64,000 nucleotides of DNA from Sphingomonadales bacterium (GCA_017302615.1 JAFLDB010000002.1:124001-188000), one strand, 5' to 3'. Shown: positions 45,418-55,379, counted from the stretch's first letter. The notes: a model not told the origin generated them from the letters alone. Made by a program: numbers and translations.

Positions 45418-46377
45418 CTAAATTCCGCCACCTGTGAGGCGCTGGCAGATCAGATCGAGCTGGTCGAGCGTGCGGTAACGAATCGTAACCGCGCCTGATC
45501 GGGGGTCGGCATCGGTATTGATTCGAACCGAAAGGCCAAGAAATTCCTCAAGATGGCTTTGCACTGCGGCGATATCGGCGGCATCGCCCGAATCGCGCTC
45601 GCTGCGGGCGCGGCGCTGGACGGGAGCGCTCGAACCGGTCGCGGCCTTGCGGGCCAGCCGCTCCACCTCACGCACCGACAGGTGCTTTGCCGCCGCCTGT
45701 TCGGCCAGGGCCTGGGCATTCTCGACACCGACCAGCGCGCGGGCATGGCCCATTGACAGCTTGCCTTCCTCGACCATGATCACCACAGCCTCGGGCAAGC
45801 TGAGGAGGCGCTGGAGGTTGGCGACGTGACTGCGGCTCTTGTCGACCAGCTTGGCGATCTCGGCCTGGGTCAGGCCCTCGCCCTCGGCTAGGCGGTGATA
45901 GGCGCGTGCTTCCTCGATCGGGTTGAGGTCTTCGCGCTGCAGGTTCTCGATCAGCGCCAGCGCGGTCACTTCGCGTTCGCTGAGCTCGCGGATGATCGCC
46001 GGGATCTCGTGCAGCTGCGCGCGCTGGGCTGCACGCCAGCGGCGCTCGCCCGCAACCAGGCGGTAACGGCCCGAACCATGCGGCGTGACGATCACCGGCT
46101 GGATCACCCCGCGCGCGGCAATCGAGGCAGCAAGCTCTGCCAGGGCTTCTTCGGCGAAGTGGCGGCGCGGCTGACCGGGATGCGGCACGATATCGGCGAC
46201 AGCCAGCATGGCGAGACCGCCGGAAGGCGTCTGTACACCGGCTGCGCCCGCCGCCGCCACGCTCCCCGGCGTGACCAACGGCTCTTCGCGGCGGGTCTCG
46301 CCCAGCAGGGCTCCCAGCCCGCGGCCCAGTGCCGGACGCTTGGTGGTGGCGGGGCGAATCAGCGAATCATCGCTCAT
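45418..46377 (-). CDS. parB: Chromosome-partitioning protein ParB
   Basis: CTP-dependent DNA clamp that loads at parS and spreads, guiding origin segregation with ParA. The 319-aa protein has the N-terminal ParA-contacting residues, the GERRWRA motif (110-116) of the CTPase pocket, an HTH (EIAKLVDKSRSHVANLQRLLSLP) around 175-200 and a C-terminal dimerisation region ending in TIRYRTLDQLDLICQRL. Its ATG overlaps the parA stop (ATGA at 46374-46377). Three parS sites lie within 4 kb. Confidence 0.96.
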   Translation of the reverse strand: MSDDSLIRPATTKRPALGRGLGALLGETRREEPLVTPGSVAAAGAAGVQTPSGGLAMLAVADIVPHPGQPRRHFAEEALAELAASIAARGVIQPVIVTPHGSGRYRLVAGERRWRAAQRAQLHEIPAIIRELSEREVTALALIENLQREDLNPIEEARAYHRLAEGEGLTQAEIAKLVDKSRSHVANLQRLLSLPEAVVIMVEEGKLSMGHARALVGVENAQALAEQAAAKHLSVREVERLARKAATGSSAPVQRRARSERDSGDAADIAAVQSHLEEFLGLSVRINTDADPRSGAVTIRYRTLDQLDLICQRLTGGGI

Positions 46378-47150
46378 GCGGCTTTCCTTCGTTCGGGCAG
46401 GCGCGAGATCAGTTCGCGCGCGAGTGCCATATAGGCACGGCTGCCGGTGCAGTTGTGATCATAGACCAGCGCCGGCAGCCCGTGGCTGGGCGCTTCGGAC
46501 AGGCGGACGTTGCGCGGGATCACCGCATCGAACACGAGTCCCCCAAGGCACTGGCGGACATCATCCGAGACCTGATCGGTCAGCCGGTTGCGGCGATCGA
46601 ACATGGTCAGCGCCACGCCGACAATACCAAGGTCGGGATTGAAGCGCTGCTGCACCCGCTCGACCGTCTGAAGCAGCTGGGACAGTCCTTCGAGCGCGAA
46701 AAACTCGCACTGGAGCGGCACAAGCAGGGTATCGGCGGCACAAAGCGCGTTGAGCGTCAGCAAACCGAGCGACGGCGGGCAATCGATGAAAGCAATGTCA
46801 TAGCCACTCTCGCCACCCAGCGCATCGCGCAGCCGGTCAGTGCGGTTCTCCACCGCGACAAGCTCGACTTCGGCACCGGATAGGTCGACCGTGGCAGGGA
46901 CAATATCGAGCCCCGGGATCCTTGTTGAGGAAACACATCCGCCGAGCGGCAGTTGATCGACCAGCAGATCGTAGGACGAATGTTCGCGCGCGTCGGCGGC
47001 GATGCCGATCCCGGTTGAGGCATTGCCTTGCGGATCGAGGTCGATCAGCAGGACCTTCCACCCGGTTGCGGCCATGGCCGTGGCGATGTTGATCGCCGTG
47101 GTGGTCTTGCCGACCCCGCCCTTCTGGTTGGCAATGGCTACGCGAATCAC
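46374..47150 (-). CDS. parA: Chromosome-partitioning ATPase ParA
   Basis: Walker-type ATPase that binds nucleoid DNA and pulls ParB-parS complexes. The 258-aa protein starts at GTG 47150, with AGGAAA immediately upstream, giving the family N-terminus [17 protein letters not shown] (deviant Walker A KGGVGKTT at 10-17). Later motifs: FIDCPPSLGLLTLNAL and PRNVRLSEAPSHGLP. A longer frame extends to 47516 inside rsmG and is not real. GTGA overlaps the rsmG stop at 47147-47150. Confidence 0.96.
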   Translation of the reverse strand: MIRVAIANQKGGVGKTTTAINIATAMAATGWKVLLIDLDPQGNASTGIGIAADAREHSSYDLLVDQLPLGGCVSSTRIPGLDIVPATVDLSGAEVELVAVENRTDRLRDALGGESGYDIAFIDCPPSLGLLTLNALCAADTLLVPLQCEFFALEGLSQLLQTVERVQQRFNPDLGIVGVALTMFDRRNRLTDQVSDDVRQCLGGLVFDAVIPRNVRLSEAPSHGLPALVYDHNCTGSRAYMALARELISRLPERRKAA

Positions 47151-47800
47151 GTTTTCCTGCCCCTTCTGCCGCTCCGGCCGATCAATGTGCCGACAATAAC
47201 CCCGGAATCCGCGTCGGTCAGCGATTGTTCCACGTGGAACAGGTGATTCCAGCCGTTCAGCTCTGCCAGTTCCTGCCGGGCCGACCGCCCCTTGGGCAAC
47301 AACCAGACCGTTTCGCTTGTGGAGAATCTTGCGGATAGGTCCAGCAATTTGGGCAGCGGGGCAAAGGCCCGTGCCGAAATGGCGCGGAATTTCTGCTCTG
47401 CCAGCGCTTCGACCCGTATTCCCTCCACCCGGGCGTTGCCCAGACTGAAGCTGTCGCAGACCCGCCGCAGCCATTCGATCCGCCGTGCGCGCGATTCGAC
47501 CATGACCACCTCGCACTCCGGCCGCAGAATGGCGATGACCAGGCCGGGAAAGCCGGCTCCGGTGCCAAGATCGAGCCAGGGCGAGCCTGTTTCACGTGGA
47601 ACATGAGCGAGAAGCTGCGCTGAATCGGCATAGTGGCGCACCCAGACCGATTCGAGGCTGGCCGCCGAGACGAGGTTCTGGACATCGTTCTCCGCCGCCA
47701 GCAGAGCCGTCAGCCCCTCGAGCTTCTGCGCGACCGCTTCGTCCCATTCCGGCAGGGACTTGAACCAGGCCCGAGCGGCCATTTCATCGCGCAGGATCAT
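47147..47800 (-). CDS. rsmG: 16S rRNA (guanine527-N7)-methyltransferase
   Basis: Methylates G527 of 16S rRNA using SAM. The 217-aa protein has the SAM motif [17 protein letters not shown] and the [14 protein letters not shown] segment. The gene carries two parS sequences in its coding frame (47226-47241 and 47588-47603), encoding LFHVEQ and HVPRETGS. It overlaps mnmG by ATGA at 47797-47800 and parA by GTGA. Confidence 0.95.
   Translation of the reverse strand: MILRDEMAARAWFKSLPEWDEAVAQKLEGLTALLAAENDVQNLVSAASLESVWVRHYADSAQLLAHVPRETGSPWLDLGTGAGFPGLVIAILRPECEVVMVESRARRIEWLRRVCDSFSLGNARVEGIRVEALAEQKFRAISARAFAPLPKLLDLSARFSTSETVWLLPKGRSARQELAELNGWNHLFHVEQSLTDADSGVIVGTLIGRSGRRGRKT
47226..47241. promoter_or_regulatory. 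parS site 1 (inside rsmG)
   Basis: A perfect 16-bp palindrome, TGTTCCACGTGGAACA. It matches the bacterial parS core (TGTTNCACGTGNAACA) used by ParB. Confidence 0.95.
47588..47603. promoter_or_regulatory. parS site 2 (inside rsmG)
   Basis: TGTTTCACGTGGAACA; same core as site 1, with an asymmetric T/G pair at the fifth and twelfth positions. Confidence 0.95.
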
Positions 47801-49644
47801 GCCGCGCGCCGCCGGGCATGGACCAGTAGCGCCGCCAGCGCCGCCGGGGTAATGCCCGGCACCCTCCCTGCCGCAGCCAGCGTGGCAGGACGTGCCCGGC
47901 TCAGCCGTTCGACCATCTCGCGCGAAAGGCCGGGGATCGCTTCATAGGGGAAATCGTCGCCCAGCGGCAGCGCCTCACCGGCGCGCAGTTCGCGCAGCTC
48001 GGCATCCTGACGCGCCAGATAGGGGGCATAGGCAGCGTCCTCGGCCACTTCCGCCGCCAGATCGGCATCGGCGAACAGGTCATCGCTGAGCCAGGGCCGC
48101 AGGCCATCCAGCTCCACCCCGCCGAACCGCAAAGCGTCGCGCAGAGACAGCCGGCCGACATCGGGTCGTACCGGCAACCCGGCCACGGCCAGTTCATTGC
48201 CGGTCACCACCCGCTCCAGCGCCCCTTCCAGACGTGCCCGCGCTTCCTCGCGCCGGGCAAACCATTCGGTCCGCTCCAGACCGATACAACCCAGGGTCAG
48301 GCCCAGCGGAGTCAGCCGGGTGCCGGCATTGTTGGCGCGCAACCGCAGGCGATATTCGGCCCGCGCGGTCAGCATCCGGTAGGGTTCGCTCACCCCGTGC
48401 AGGGTCAGATCGTCGATCATGACCGCCATGTAGCTGTTGGCCCGGTCTATCGCCGGACCGTCACGCCCCAGTACGGCCGCGGCAGCATGCATCCCCGCCA
48501 CCAGGCCCTGCGCGGCGGCTTCCTCGTACCCGGTGGTGCCGTTGATCTGGCCGGCGCAATAGAGCCCCGGCAGGTCGCGCAGTTCCAGACAGGGGCGCAG
48601 CGCGCGGGGATCGATATGATCGTATTCCACCGCGTAGCCCGGCACGACCATCTCGACCCGCTCCAGCCCTTCCATGGTCCGCAGCATGGCAAGCTGGACA
48701 TCGGCCGGAAGCGAAGTGCTGATCCCGTTGGGATAGACCAGGTGCGTGTCGAGCCCCTCCGGCTCCAGGAATACCTGATGCCCGTCACGATCGGCAAAGC
48801 GGTGGATCTTGTCCTCGATCGACGGGCAATAGCGCGGCCCCGAAGCGCCAATCGCACCGGAGAACAAGGGCGAGCGATGGAGGTTTGCCCGAATGACGTC
48901 GTGGCTGCGTTCATTCGTGCGGGTGATCGCGCAAAACACCTGCGGCAGAGCCCGCCCTGCCCCCAGCGGCGACATGGTCCACGGATCGGCATCGCTCGGC
49001 TGTTCCTCAAGCCCCGACCAGTCGATCGTCCGCCCGTCGAGCCGCGGCGGCGTTCCGGTCTTGAGCCGGGCCATCGGCAGCTGCGCCTCACGCAGCTGTG
49101 CCGCGAGCCGCTGGGCCGAAGCCTCGCCGATCCGTCCACCGACGATCCGTTCCTCGCCCCGGAACAGGACTCCGCCCAGGAACGTGCCGGTGCACAGCAC
49201 CACGGCCGAAGCGGACAGCGCCGTTCCGTCAGCCAGGTCGATCCCGGTCACCCGCCCGCCGGTCAGGCGCAGCGCGGCGGCTTCCCCCGCGACCAGCGTC
49301 AAATCGCCCTGCAATGCCAACAGGCGCTGGACTTCGGCCTTGAAGCGCTTGCGATCGGCCTGGACGCGCGGACCTTGCACCGCAGAACCCTTGGAGCGGT
49401 TGAGCATCCGGTAATGGATTGCCCCGGCATCGGCAGCGCGGCCGATGATCCCGTCGAAAGCGTCAACCTCGCGGACCAGGTGGCCCTTGCCCAGCCCCCC
49501 TATCGCCGGATTGCAGCTCATCGCGCCGATTGCATCGAGATCGAAGCTGACCAGGGCGGCATGGCCCCCCATCCGCGCGGCCACGGCGGCGGCTTCCACC
49601 CCGGCATGGCCCCCGCCGACCACAATGACATCGAACTGCTGCAT
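47797..49644 (-). CDS. mnmG: tRNA uridine 5-carboxymethylaminomethyl modification enzyme MnmG
   Basis: FAD-dependent partner of MnmE that modifies wobble uridine 34 in several tRNAs. From ATG 49644 it has 615 aa: FAD motif [12 protein letters not shown] (about residue 8), [38 protein letters not shown] and a C-terminal MnmE-contacting helical domain. A frame extending to 49713 lacks support. ATGA overlaps rsmG. The parS site 3 lies just upstream at 49733-49748. Confidence 0.96.
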   Translation of the reverse strand: MQQFDVIVVGGGHAGVEAAAVAARMGGHAALVSFDLDAIGAMSCNPAIGGLGKGHLVREVDAFDGIIGRAADAGAIHYRMLNRSKGSAVQGPRVQADRKRFKAEVQRLLALQGDLTLVAGEAAALRLTGGRVTGIDLADGTALSASAVVLCTGTFLGGVLFRGEERIVGGRIGEASAQRLAAQLREAQLPMARLKTGTPPRLDGRTIDWSGLEEQPSDADPWTMSPLGAGRALPQVFCAITRTNERSHDVIRANLHRSPLFSGAIGASGPRYCPSIEDKIHRFADRDGHQVFLEPEGLDTHLVYPNGISTSLPADVQLAMLRTMEGLERVEMVVPGYAVEYDHIDPRALRPCLELRDLPGLYCAGQINGTTGYEEAAAQGLVAGMHAAAAVLGRDGPAIDRANSYMAVMIDDLTLHGVSEPYRMLTARAEYRLRLRANNAGTRLTPLGLTLGCIGLERTEWFARREEARARLEGALERVVTGNELAVAGLPVRPDVGRLSLRDALRFGGVELDGLRPWLSDDLFADADLAAEVAEDAAYAPYLARQDAELRELRAGEALPLGDDFPYEAIPGLSREMVERLSRARPATLAAAGRVPGITPAALAALLVHARRRAA

Positions 49645-49732
49645 GATTGCCAGCGCCTTAGCGCAGAGCGGCCGAATGTGGGAACCGGTTTTCGCTGAAC
49701 CGTACGGCCGCACTCACCGCCGATCGGCTGAA

Positions 49733-49748
49733 TGTTTCACGTGAAACA
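49733..49748. promoter_or_regulatory. parS site 3 (between mnmG and mnmE)
   Basis: TGTTTCACGTGAAACA, a perfect palindrome. It sits in the 105-bp gap between mnmG and mnmE and abuts the mnmE stop codon at 49750. Confidence 0.95.
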
Positions 49749-49749
49749 C

Positions 49750-51027
49750 TCACTTGCCGATGCAGAACCGGCCGAACAGCGCATCGAGCATGTCTTCGGT
49801 CGCGGTGCGGCCCAGCAGGGAATCGAACGCCACGCGGGCCAGCCGCAACGCTTCGGCCACCAGCAGCGGATCGTGATGCTCCCCGGCCTGGGCCAGGGCG
49901 GTGCGGGCGTCTCCGAGCAATTCATGCTGGCGCTCGTTGAGCGCCGCCTCACCCGGCTTGGGCAGTGCGGCAGTGGCGGTTTCGACCAGATCTGCGCGCA
50001 GGGCGTCGATCCCCTCGCCGGTCCTGGCCGAGATGCGGTGGCGCGGGTGGCGCTTGGCGACCGGATGGCTGCGGTCGATCTGGGCCTCGATTTCCCAGGC
50101 TCCGGGCGGACCCATGCCTTCCGGGCCAAGCCACAGCACCAGATCGGCCCGGTCGAGCGCTTCCATGGCCCGCTCGATTCCGATCGCCTCGACCACGTCG
50201 TCAACGGCATCGTGCAGACCGGCGGTATCGGCAAACAGGAACGGCACGCCCGCAATCGCCACCGGACGGGTCAGGACATCGCGGGTGGTTCCGGCAATCG
50301 GAGTGGCGATGGCTGCCTCGGCCTCAACCAAAGTGTTGAAAAGCGTGCTTTTTCCGGCATTGGGCGGTCCGGCGACAACCACCCGGAAGCCTTCCTTGAG
50401 CAGTTCCGCCCGGGGCCGGTCAAGCCAGCCCCTGATCTTCTGCGCCAGGCCAGCGATCCGCAGCGCGAAATCGGCCGGCAGAGTGGCGACATCGTCCTCG
50501 TCGGCAAAGTCGAGCACGGCTTCCAGCGCGGCAGACAGACCGAGCAACTCTTCCCGCCATTGCCCGACCTCGCGCGAGAAGGCCCCGCCGGCCATGGCCA
50601 TGGCGGACAGGCGCTGCAGTTCGGTCTCGGCCTCCAGCAGGTCGGCGAGGCCCTCGGCTTCGGCCAGGTCGATCTTGCCGTTTAGGAAGGCCCGACGGGT
50701 AAATTCGCCCGGCTTTGCGCGGCGCAGGCCGGGCAGCGCGGCGAGAGCCGTCTCGACTGCCGCGATGACCGCGCGGCCGCCGTGGCATTGCAGTTCGGCC
50801 ACGTCCTCACCGGTTTCGGTCCCCGGCCCCGGCAGCCACAGCACCAGCGCCTCATCCAGCACCGCACCCTGTCGGTCGCGCAGGCGGGCGAGCGCGGCGC
50901 GGCGCGGCGCGGGGACCCGGCCGGCCAGTTCCTGCAAGGCGAGGCGGGCGCGCGGGCCGCTGACCCGGATCACCCCGATGGCTGCGGGCGGCGCGCCGCT
51001 GGACAGGGCGAAGATGGTATCGGTCAT
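49750..51027 (-). CDS. mnmE: tRNA modification GTPase MnmE
   Basis: K+-activated GTPase that works with MnmG at the wobble uridine. The 425-aa protein has the formyl-THF-binding N-domain, the G1 loop GPPNAGKS at about residue 220, the DTAGLHDAVDD G3 region and the C-terminal FCIGK motif. Start ATG 51027 (MTDTIFALSSGAPP). It is separated from DUF6489 by 13 bp. Confidence 0.96.
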   Translation of the reverse strand: MTDTIFALSSGAPPAAIGVIRVSGPRARLALQELAGRVPAPRRAALARLRDRQGAVLDEALVLWLPGPGTETGEDVAELQCHGGRAVIAAVETALAALPGLRRAKPGEFTRRAFLNGKIDLAEAEGLADLLEAETELQRLSAMAMAGGAFSREVGQWREELLGLSAALEAVLDFADEDDVATLPADFALRIAGLAQKIRGWLDRPRAELLKEGFRVVVAGPPNAGKSTLFNTLVEAEAAIATPIAGTTRDVLTRPVAIAGVPFLFADTAGLHDAVDDVVEAIGIERAMEALDRADLVLWLGPEGMGPPGAWEIEAQIDRSHPVAKRHPRHRISARTGEGIDALRADLVETATAALPKPGEAALNERQHELLGDARTALAQAGEHHDPLLVAEALRLARVAFDSLLGRTATEDMLDALFGRFCIGK

Positions 51028-51040
51028 GGCGTGATGACGA

Positions 51041-51298
51041 TTACTCGTCCTTCTTCTTGCCGGCCCCGGCGGCAAAGGCGTTGCCGCTTTCCATGAACTG
51101 CTGGAACAGCTTGAGCCCGACTTGCCCCATCGGGGCGATGTTCTTGGCGAATTCCTGGACCTGATCGACCGACCCGGCCCCCTTCATCGCCTTGGAAATG
51201 ACATCGACATAGACCGAATTGGCCTTGCTGACATCGGGCAGGCCGAGGAAGGCGCGGGCCTCTTCGGGGGTGCAATCGATCTCGACGTGCACTTTCAT
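51041..51298 (-). CDS. DUF6489 family protein
   Basis: An 85-aa soluble protein: MKVHVEIDCTPEEARAFLGLPDV, then DVISKAMKGAGSVDQVQEFAKNIAPMGQ and a lysine-rich C-terminus. Function unknown. It lies upstream of mnmE and is likely the first gene of that unit. Confidence 0.82.
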   Translation of the reverse strand: MKVHVEIDCTPEEARAFLGLPDVSKANSVYVDVISKAMKGAGSVDQVQEFAKNIAPMGQVGLKLFQQFMESGNAFAAGAGKKKDE

Positions 51299-51409
51299 TG
51301 CAATCTCCTTGTCGGCACCCAGTCAAACCCGGGACGCAAGCTGGCATAGGGACTTCACAAAGTCCACGGCTGGCTTAGGAAGGCGGCAAATCCCAATTGG
51401 AGAGCACCC

Positions 51410-52105
51410 ATGACCGAGACCGTTCAGATTCCCTCGCTGAAGAACGATGGCACGATCCCCGCCTATGTCGCGCGGCCGGCGGGCACGCCCACGGCGGCGA
51501 TCGTCGTCATCCCGGAAATCTTCGGGGTGAACCCCGGCATCCGCCAGAAGGCCGACAAGTGGGCGGCGCAGGGCTATCTGGCGGTGGCGCCGGACATCTT
51601 CTGGCGCTTTGCCCCGGGAGTGGAACTGAACCCCGATGTCGAGGCCGAGCTGCAGGAAGCCTTCGGTTACTTCCAGCAGTATGACCCGACCGACGGCGTC
51701 TATGACATCGAATCGGCAATCAAGTGGATCCGCGCGCAGGGCGTCGCCAAGGTCGGCTGCGCGGGATACTGCCTGGGCGGGCGGCTGGCCTATATGGCGG
51801 CGGCGCGGACCGATATCGATGCCTCGGTCGGTTATTACGGGGTGATGATCGACCAGATGCTGGACGAGGCGCACCACATCGCCAATCCGCTGATGCTGCA
51901 CATCGCCGGGGCCGACCATTTCGTGCTGCCGGAAGCCCAGGCCGCGATCCATGCCGGGCTGGACGATCACCCCAAGGTGACGCTGCATGACTATCCCGGC
52001 CTCGACCACGGCTTTGCTGCCGAGATGGGCGACCGCCGCAACGAGGAAGGTGCGCAGCTGGCAGACAGCCGGACCGAAGCCTTCCTGGCCGAGCATCTGG
52101 CATGA
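51410..52105 (+). CDS. Dienelactone hydrolase family protein
   Basis: A 231-aa alpha/beta-hydrolase of the DLH family. Catalytic Cys121 lies in GYCLGG, Asp in IAGADHFV and His in PGLDHGFAAEMG. It may hydrolyse a lactone or ester; the substrate is unknown. SD TTGGAGAGCACCC precedes ATG 51410. ATGA overlaps the next gene at 52102-52105. Confidence 0.87.
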   Translation: MTETVQIPSLKNDGTIPAYVARPAGTPTAAIVVIPEIFGVNPGIRQKADKWAAQGYLAVAPDIFWRFAPGVELNPDVEAELQEAFGYFQQYDPTDGVYDIESAIKWIRAQGVAKVGCAGYCLGGRLAYMAAARTDIDASVGYYGVMIDQMLDEAHHIANPLMLHIAGADHFVLPEAQAAIHAGLDDHPKVTLHDYPGLDHGFAAEMGDRRNEEGAQLADSRTEAFLAEHLA

Positions 52106-52503
52106 GCGCGGCGCACAAGGGCGTCGCCGCCTGGCATGACTACATGAAAAGCGGCGGGGATGCAGACCTGCTCTCCGCCCAGCTGGCCGACCACGCGGTG
52201 TTCCACTCCCCCGTGGTGCACAGCCCGCAAGAGGGCAAGGCCAAGGTCATGCTTTACCTGCTGAGCGCCGCCAAGGTGCTGGGCAATGACAGCTTCACCT
52301 ATGTCCGAGAAGTGATCGAAGGGCATGACGCGCTGCTGGAGTTCACCTGCGAGATCGACGGCATCCTGATCAACGGGATCGACCTGATCCGCTTTGACGA
52401 TGATGGAAAGATCATCGATTTCAAAGTGATGGTCCGCCCGGTCAAAGCCGTGAACAAGCTGTGGGAGATGATGGCGGCGCAGCTTCAGGCGGCATCGAGC
52501 TGA
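52102..52503 (+). CDS. NTF2-like (SnoaL-type) fold protein
   Basis: A 133-aa cone-shaped NTF2-like protein, with LADHAVFHSPVVHSPQEGKA and FTYVREVIEGHDALLEFTCEIDGI. Such proteins bind or isomerise small molecules; no function can be assigned. It is translationally coupled to the dienelactone hydrolase and overlaps the convergent ATPase gene by 19 bp. Confidence 0.78.
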   Translation: MSAAHKGVAAWHDYMKSGGDADLLSAQLADHAVFHSPVVHSPQEGKAKVMLYLLSAAKVLGNDSFTYVREVIEGHDALLEFTCEIDGILINGIDLIRFDDDGKIIDFKVMVRPVKAVNKLWEMMAAQLQAASS

Positions 52504-53033
52504 AGCTTGCGGCGCAGGAAGGCCAGCCGCTCCTCCACCGGGGCGAGCGGCAGGTCGGCCACCTCATAGCCATAACGCCGCCACGCCGCGGTCACCGCCG
52601 CGTCACTGGCCACGGCCTGGTCCCAGTCCTGGATCCGCTGCGCATCCTGGACATAGATCTCCGCCCAGGGCGGCGCGCGGAGCACCGGGCCGGAATAGCG
52701 CAGGGTCCGGCAGGCCCGGTCGACCGCCTGCGGCACCGGCAAGCCGGACACGTCGAGAAAACCGACCACATCGGGAAAGCCCCGGTCGAACAGTACCACT
52801 TGGCCATGGTCGCGATGGCGCTCGAACTCACGGGCATGGGCTTCGGCCATGGCCTCGGCAAAGGCCAGCGGATCGGCCTCTCGCAGCGCCATCCCGCCCG
52901 GCTGTTGCAGGATCCGCCGCGCGACTTCGGGTGAAGTGCGAAGGCCGGCCACCGCCGCGGCATCCAGCAGAGTGGTCTTCCCCGCCCCCGGCGCCCCGGT
53001 CAAAACCGCGTGCCGGGGCCGGGAAAGCGCCAT
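52485..53033 (-). CDS. Small P-loop ATPase/kinase, immediately downstream of rho
   Basis: A 182-aa P-loop protein with Walker A GAPGAGKT (residues 13-20), VLFDRGFPDVVGF and a C-terminal AWRRYGYEVADLPL. It belongs to the AAA_28/NadR-like ATPase group; the substrate is unknown. Its start lies 1 bp after the rho stop, so it probably shares the rho transcript. Confidence 0.82.
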   Translation of the reverse strand: MALSRPRHAVLTGAPGAGKTTLLDAAAVAGLRTSPEVARRILQQPGGMALREADPLAFAEAMAEAHAREFERHRDHGQVVLFDRGFPDVVGFLDVSGLPVPQAVDRACRTLRYSGPVLRAPPWAEIYVQDAQRIQDWDQAVASDAAVTAAWRRYGYEVADLPLAPVEERLAFLRRKLQLDAA

Positions 53034-53034
53034 C

Positions 53035-54291
53035 TTACTGGTTCATCGTCGCGAAGAAGTCTTCGTTGGTCTTGGAATCCTTCATCTTGTCGAGCAGGAA
53101 TTCCATCGCGTCGATCGTGCCCATCTGCATCAGGATGCGGCGCAGGACCCACATCTTGGAGAGCTTGTCCTTGCCGACCAGCAGCTCTTCCTTGCGGGTG
53201 CCGCTCTTGCCGACATCGAGCGCCGGGAAGATGCGCTTGTCCGCAACCTTGCGGTCGAGCACGATTTCCGAGTTGCCGGTGCCCTTGAACTCTTCGAAGA
53301 TCACTTCGTCCATGCGGCTGCCGGTATCGATCAGCGCGGTCGCGATGATCGAAAGCGAACCGCCTTCCTCGATGTTGCGGGCCGCACCGAAGAAGCGCTT
53401 GGGCCGCTGCAGGGCATTGGCATCGACACCGCCGGTCAGGACCTTGCCCGAGCTGGGCACGACCGTGTTGTAGGCGCGGCCCAGGCGGGTGATCGAATCG
53501 AGCAGGATCACCACATCGCGCTTGTGCTCGACCAGCCGCTTGGCCTTCTCGATCACCATTTCGGCAACCTGCACGTGGCGGGTGGCGGGTTCGTCGAAGG
53601 TCGAGGAGATCACCTCGCCCTTCACGCTGCGCTGCATGTCGGTCACTTCTTCCGGGCGCTCATCGACCAGCAGGACCAGCAGGAACACTTCGGGATGGTT
53701 GTCGGTGATCGCCTTGGCGATGTTCTGCAGCAGCACGGTCTTGCCGGTGCGCGGCGGGGCGACGATCAGCGCGCGCTGGCCCTTGCCCTGCGGGCTGATG
53801 ATGTCGATCACCCGGGCCGACTTGTCCTTCACCGTCGGATCGACCGTGTCGAGATTGAGCTTCTCGTCCGGATAGAGCGGGGTCAGGTTGTCGAAGTTGA
53901 CCCGGTGGCGGACCGCTTCGGGATCGTCATAGTTGACGCTGACCAGCTTGGTGATCGCGAAATAGCGCTCGCCGTCCTTGGGTGCGCGGATCTCGCCCTC
54001 CACGGTGTCGCCGGTGCGCAGGCCCCATTTGCGGACCTGGTTGGGCGAGACATAGATGTCGTCCGGCCCGGCGAGGTAGTTCGCTTCGGGGCTGCGCAGG
54101 AAGCCGAAACCGTCGGCCAGCACTTCGATCGTGCCCTGGCCGATGATTTCCTCGCCGTCCTCGGCCACTTCCTTGAGGATGGCGAACATCAGGTCCTGGC
54201 GGCGCAGGGTCGATGCGCCCTCGACGCCAAGTTCCTCGGCCATTTCGACCAGTTCGGCCGAAGTCTTCTTCTTGAGTTCTTTCAGATGCAT
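53035..54291 (-). CDS. rho: Transcription termination factor Rho
   Basis: Hexameric RNA-dependent ATPase that terminates transcription. The 418-aa protein has the N-terminal Rho domain (about 1-50, [20 protein letters not shown]), the RNA-binding OB fold (about 55-125, [22 protein letters not shown]), Walker A around 178-185 ([15 protein letters not shown]), and [15 protein letters not shown]. The small ATPase gene follows it, and 170 bp separate it from the upstream exported gene. Confidence 0.97.
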   Translation of the reverse strand: MHLKELKKKTSAELVEMAEELGVEGASTLRRQDLMFAILKEVAEDGEEIIGQGTIEVLADGFGFLRSPEANYLAGPDDIYVSPNQVRKWGLRTGDTVEGEIRAPKDGERYFAITKLVSVNYDDPEAVRHRVNFDNLTPLYPDEKLNLDTVDPTVKDKSARVIDIISPQGKGQRALIVAPPRTGKTVLLQNIAKAITDNHPEVFLLVLLVDERPEEVTDMQRSVKGEVISSTFDEPATRHVQVAEMVIEKAKRLVEHKRDVVILLDSITRLGRAYNTVVPSSGKVLTGGVDANALQRPKRFFGAARNIEEGGSLSIIATALIDTGSRMDEVIFEEFKGTGNSEIVLDRKVADKRIFPALDVGKSGTRKEELLVGKDKLSKMWVLRRILMQMGTIDAMEFLLDKMKDSKTNEDFFATMNQ

Positions 54292-54461
54292 GGCGGGTAT
54301 CCGTCCGTAAATTCAGTGTGCAGGTTCGGCCGGACGATCGATGGGCTTGGAGAAAGCGGATCGTGCCGCGCATCGGGGCGCTGGCCATTGCCGGTCACAG
54401 CCCCCTTAGGCCTGCCGGAACCAAAGGTCAATTTGCGGCGGACAGCCGCTGTGGCAGCGGC

Positions 54462-54809
54462 TCAGCTGCCCGGCTTCCTGTTGTCCAGCGCATTGCCCAG
54501 CTTCTGCAGCTCGTCCCCGCGCGCCTTCAGTTCATCGCCGCAGCGCTTGGCATCGGCAAACAGGTTCTTTTCGGCATAGTCGGGCTGCGCCGCCAGCGCC
54601 GCCAGTTGCCCCTGGTAATCGAACCCCGGCGAGCGGCCGTCGATCTTGCCGACGAAATAGAGCATGCCGACCACCATCTTTTCCTTCTGGTCCGGCTTTT
54701 CCACCAGGGTGGAAAGCCCAGCCAGCGCGGCAATGCAGCGCAGGTCCTGCAGATCGGCCGGGCTGGGCTGAGCCGTGGCGGCGGCAGCGGCAATCACGAA
54801 GGAAAACAT
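54462..54809 (-). CDS. Small exported protein of unknown function
   Basis: A 115-aa protein with a short signal peptide (MFSFVIAAAAATAQ), two cysteines and a helical body (LRCIAALAGLSTLVEKPDQ, DAKRCGDELKARGDELQKLG). SD CAGGAG lies 8 bases before ATG 54809. I do not recognise the family. It lies between hemJ and rho on the same strand. Confidence 0.7.
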   Translation of the reverse strand: MFSFVIAAAAATAQPSPADLQDLRCIAALAGLSTLVEKPDQKEKMVVGMLYFVGKIDGRSPGFDYQGQLAALAAQPDYAEKNLFADAKRCGDELKARGDELQKLGNALDNRKPGS

Positions 54810-54844
54810 GGCATTGCTCCTGACAGGTAGGCGATCCAGCCGCT

Positions 54845-55291
54845 CTAGCCGAATGGCTTGACGATCACCATCACCACGATGATCGCCGCGGCCAGACCCG
54901 GCACTTCATTCAGCATCCTGAGCTTCTTGCCGGTCAGCCGCCGCACCCCCTGTTTCAGCGAGGCATGATAACCCGCCAGCCAGACGTGATAGGCGCTGAG
55001 GCCGAGCACCGCGGCCAGCTTCACATGGAACCACGGCTGGGAAAAGGCACCGATGCTGTAGGCCAGGGCCAGCCCCAGAACCCAGCTGATCACCAGCGAT
55101 GGCCACAGGATGATTTTCAGCAGCCGCCCCTCGCGCTCGATCCACAGGGCATTTTCGGGCGAATCCGCCGGCGCTTCCTGATGGTAGACGAAATAGCGCG
55201 GCAGCATGAACAGCCCTGCCATCCAGAAGATCACAAAGATGATGTGGCCGGCCTTCAGCCAGAGATAGGTCATGGAAAGCACCCAGATCAT
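54845..55291 (-). CDS. hemJ: Protoporphyrinogen IX oxidase HemJ (UPF0093)
   Basis: A 148-aa membrane protein of the HemJ/CopD-like family that oxidises protoporphyrinogen IX to protoporphyrin IX in bacteria lacking HemG/HemY. Four hydrophobic segments are present, with the family pattern YLWLKAGHIIFVIFWMAGLFMLPRYFVYHQ (in part) and PWFHVKLAAVLGLSAYHVWL. ATG 55291 (MIWVLS) or ATG 55273 (MTYLW) are both possible. It lies close to hemE, the usual origin-region arrangement. Confidence 0.9.
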   Translation of the reverse strand: MIWVLSMTYLWLKAGHIIFVIFWMAGLFMLPRYFVYHQEAPADSPENALWIEREGRLLKIILWPSLVISWVLGLALAYSIGAFSQPWFHVKLAAVLGLSAYHVWLAGYHASLKQGVRRLTGKKLRMLNEVPGLAAAIIVVMVIVKPFG

Positions 55292-55379
55292 TTGCCGCAG
55301 CCATAGAGCCGGCTGGCATGGCGGCTCAAGCGGCAATTGCTGACTGCGCCGGCGCACGGGCAGCAGGCAAGCATGGGAA

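Noticed and set aside
48397..49698. Open frame opposite mnmG
   Set aside because: Antisense shadow; mnmG is certain.
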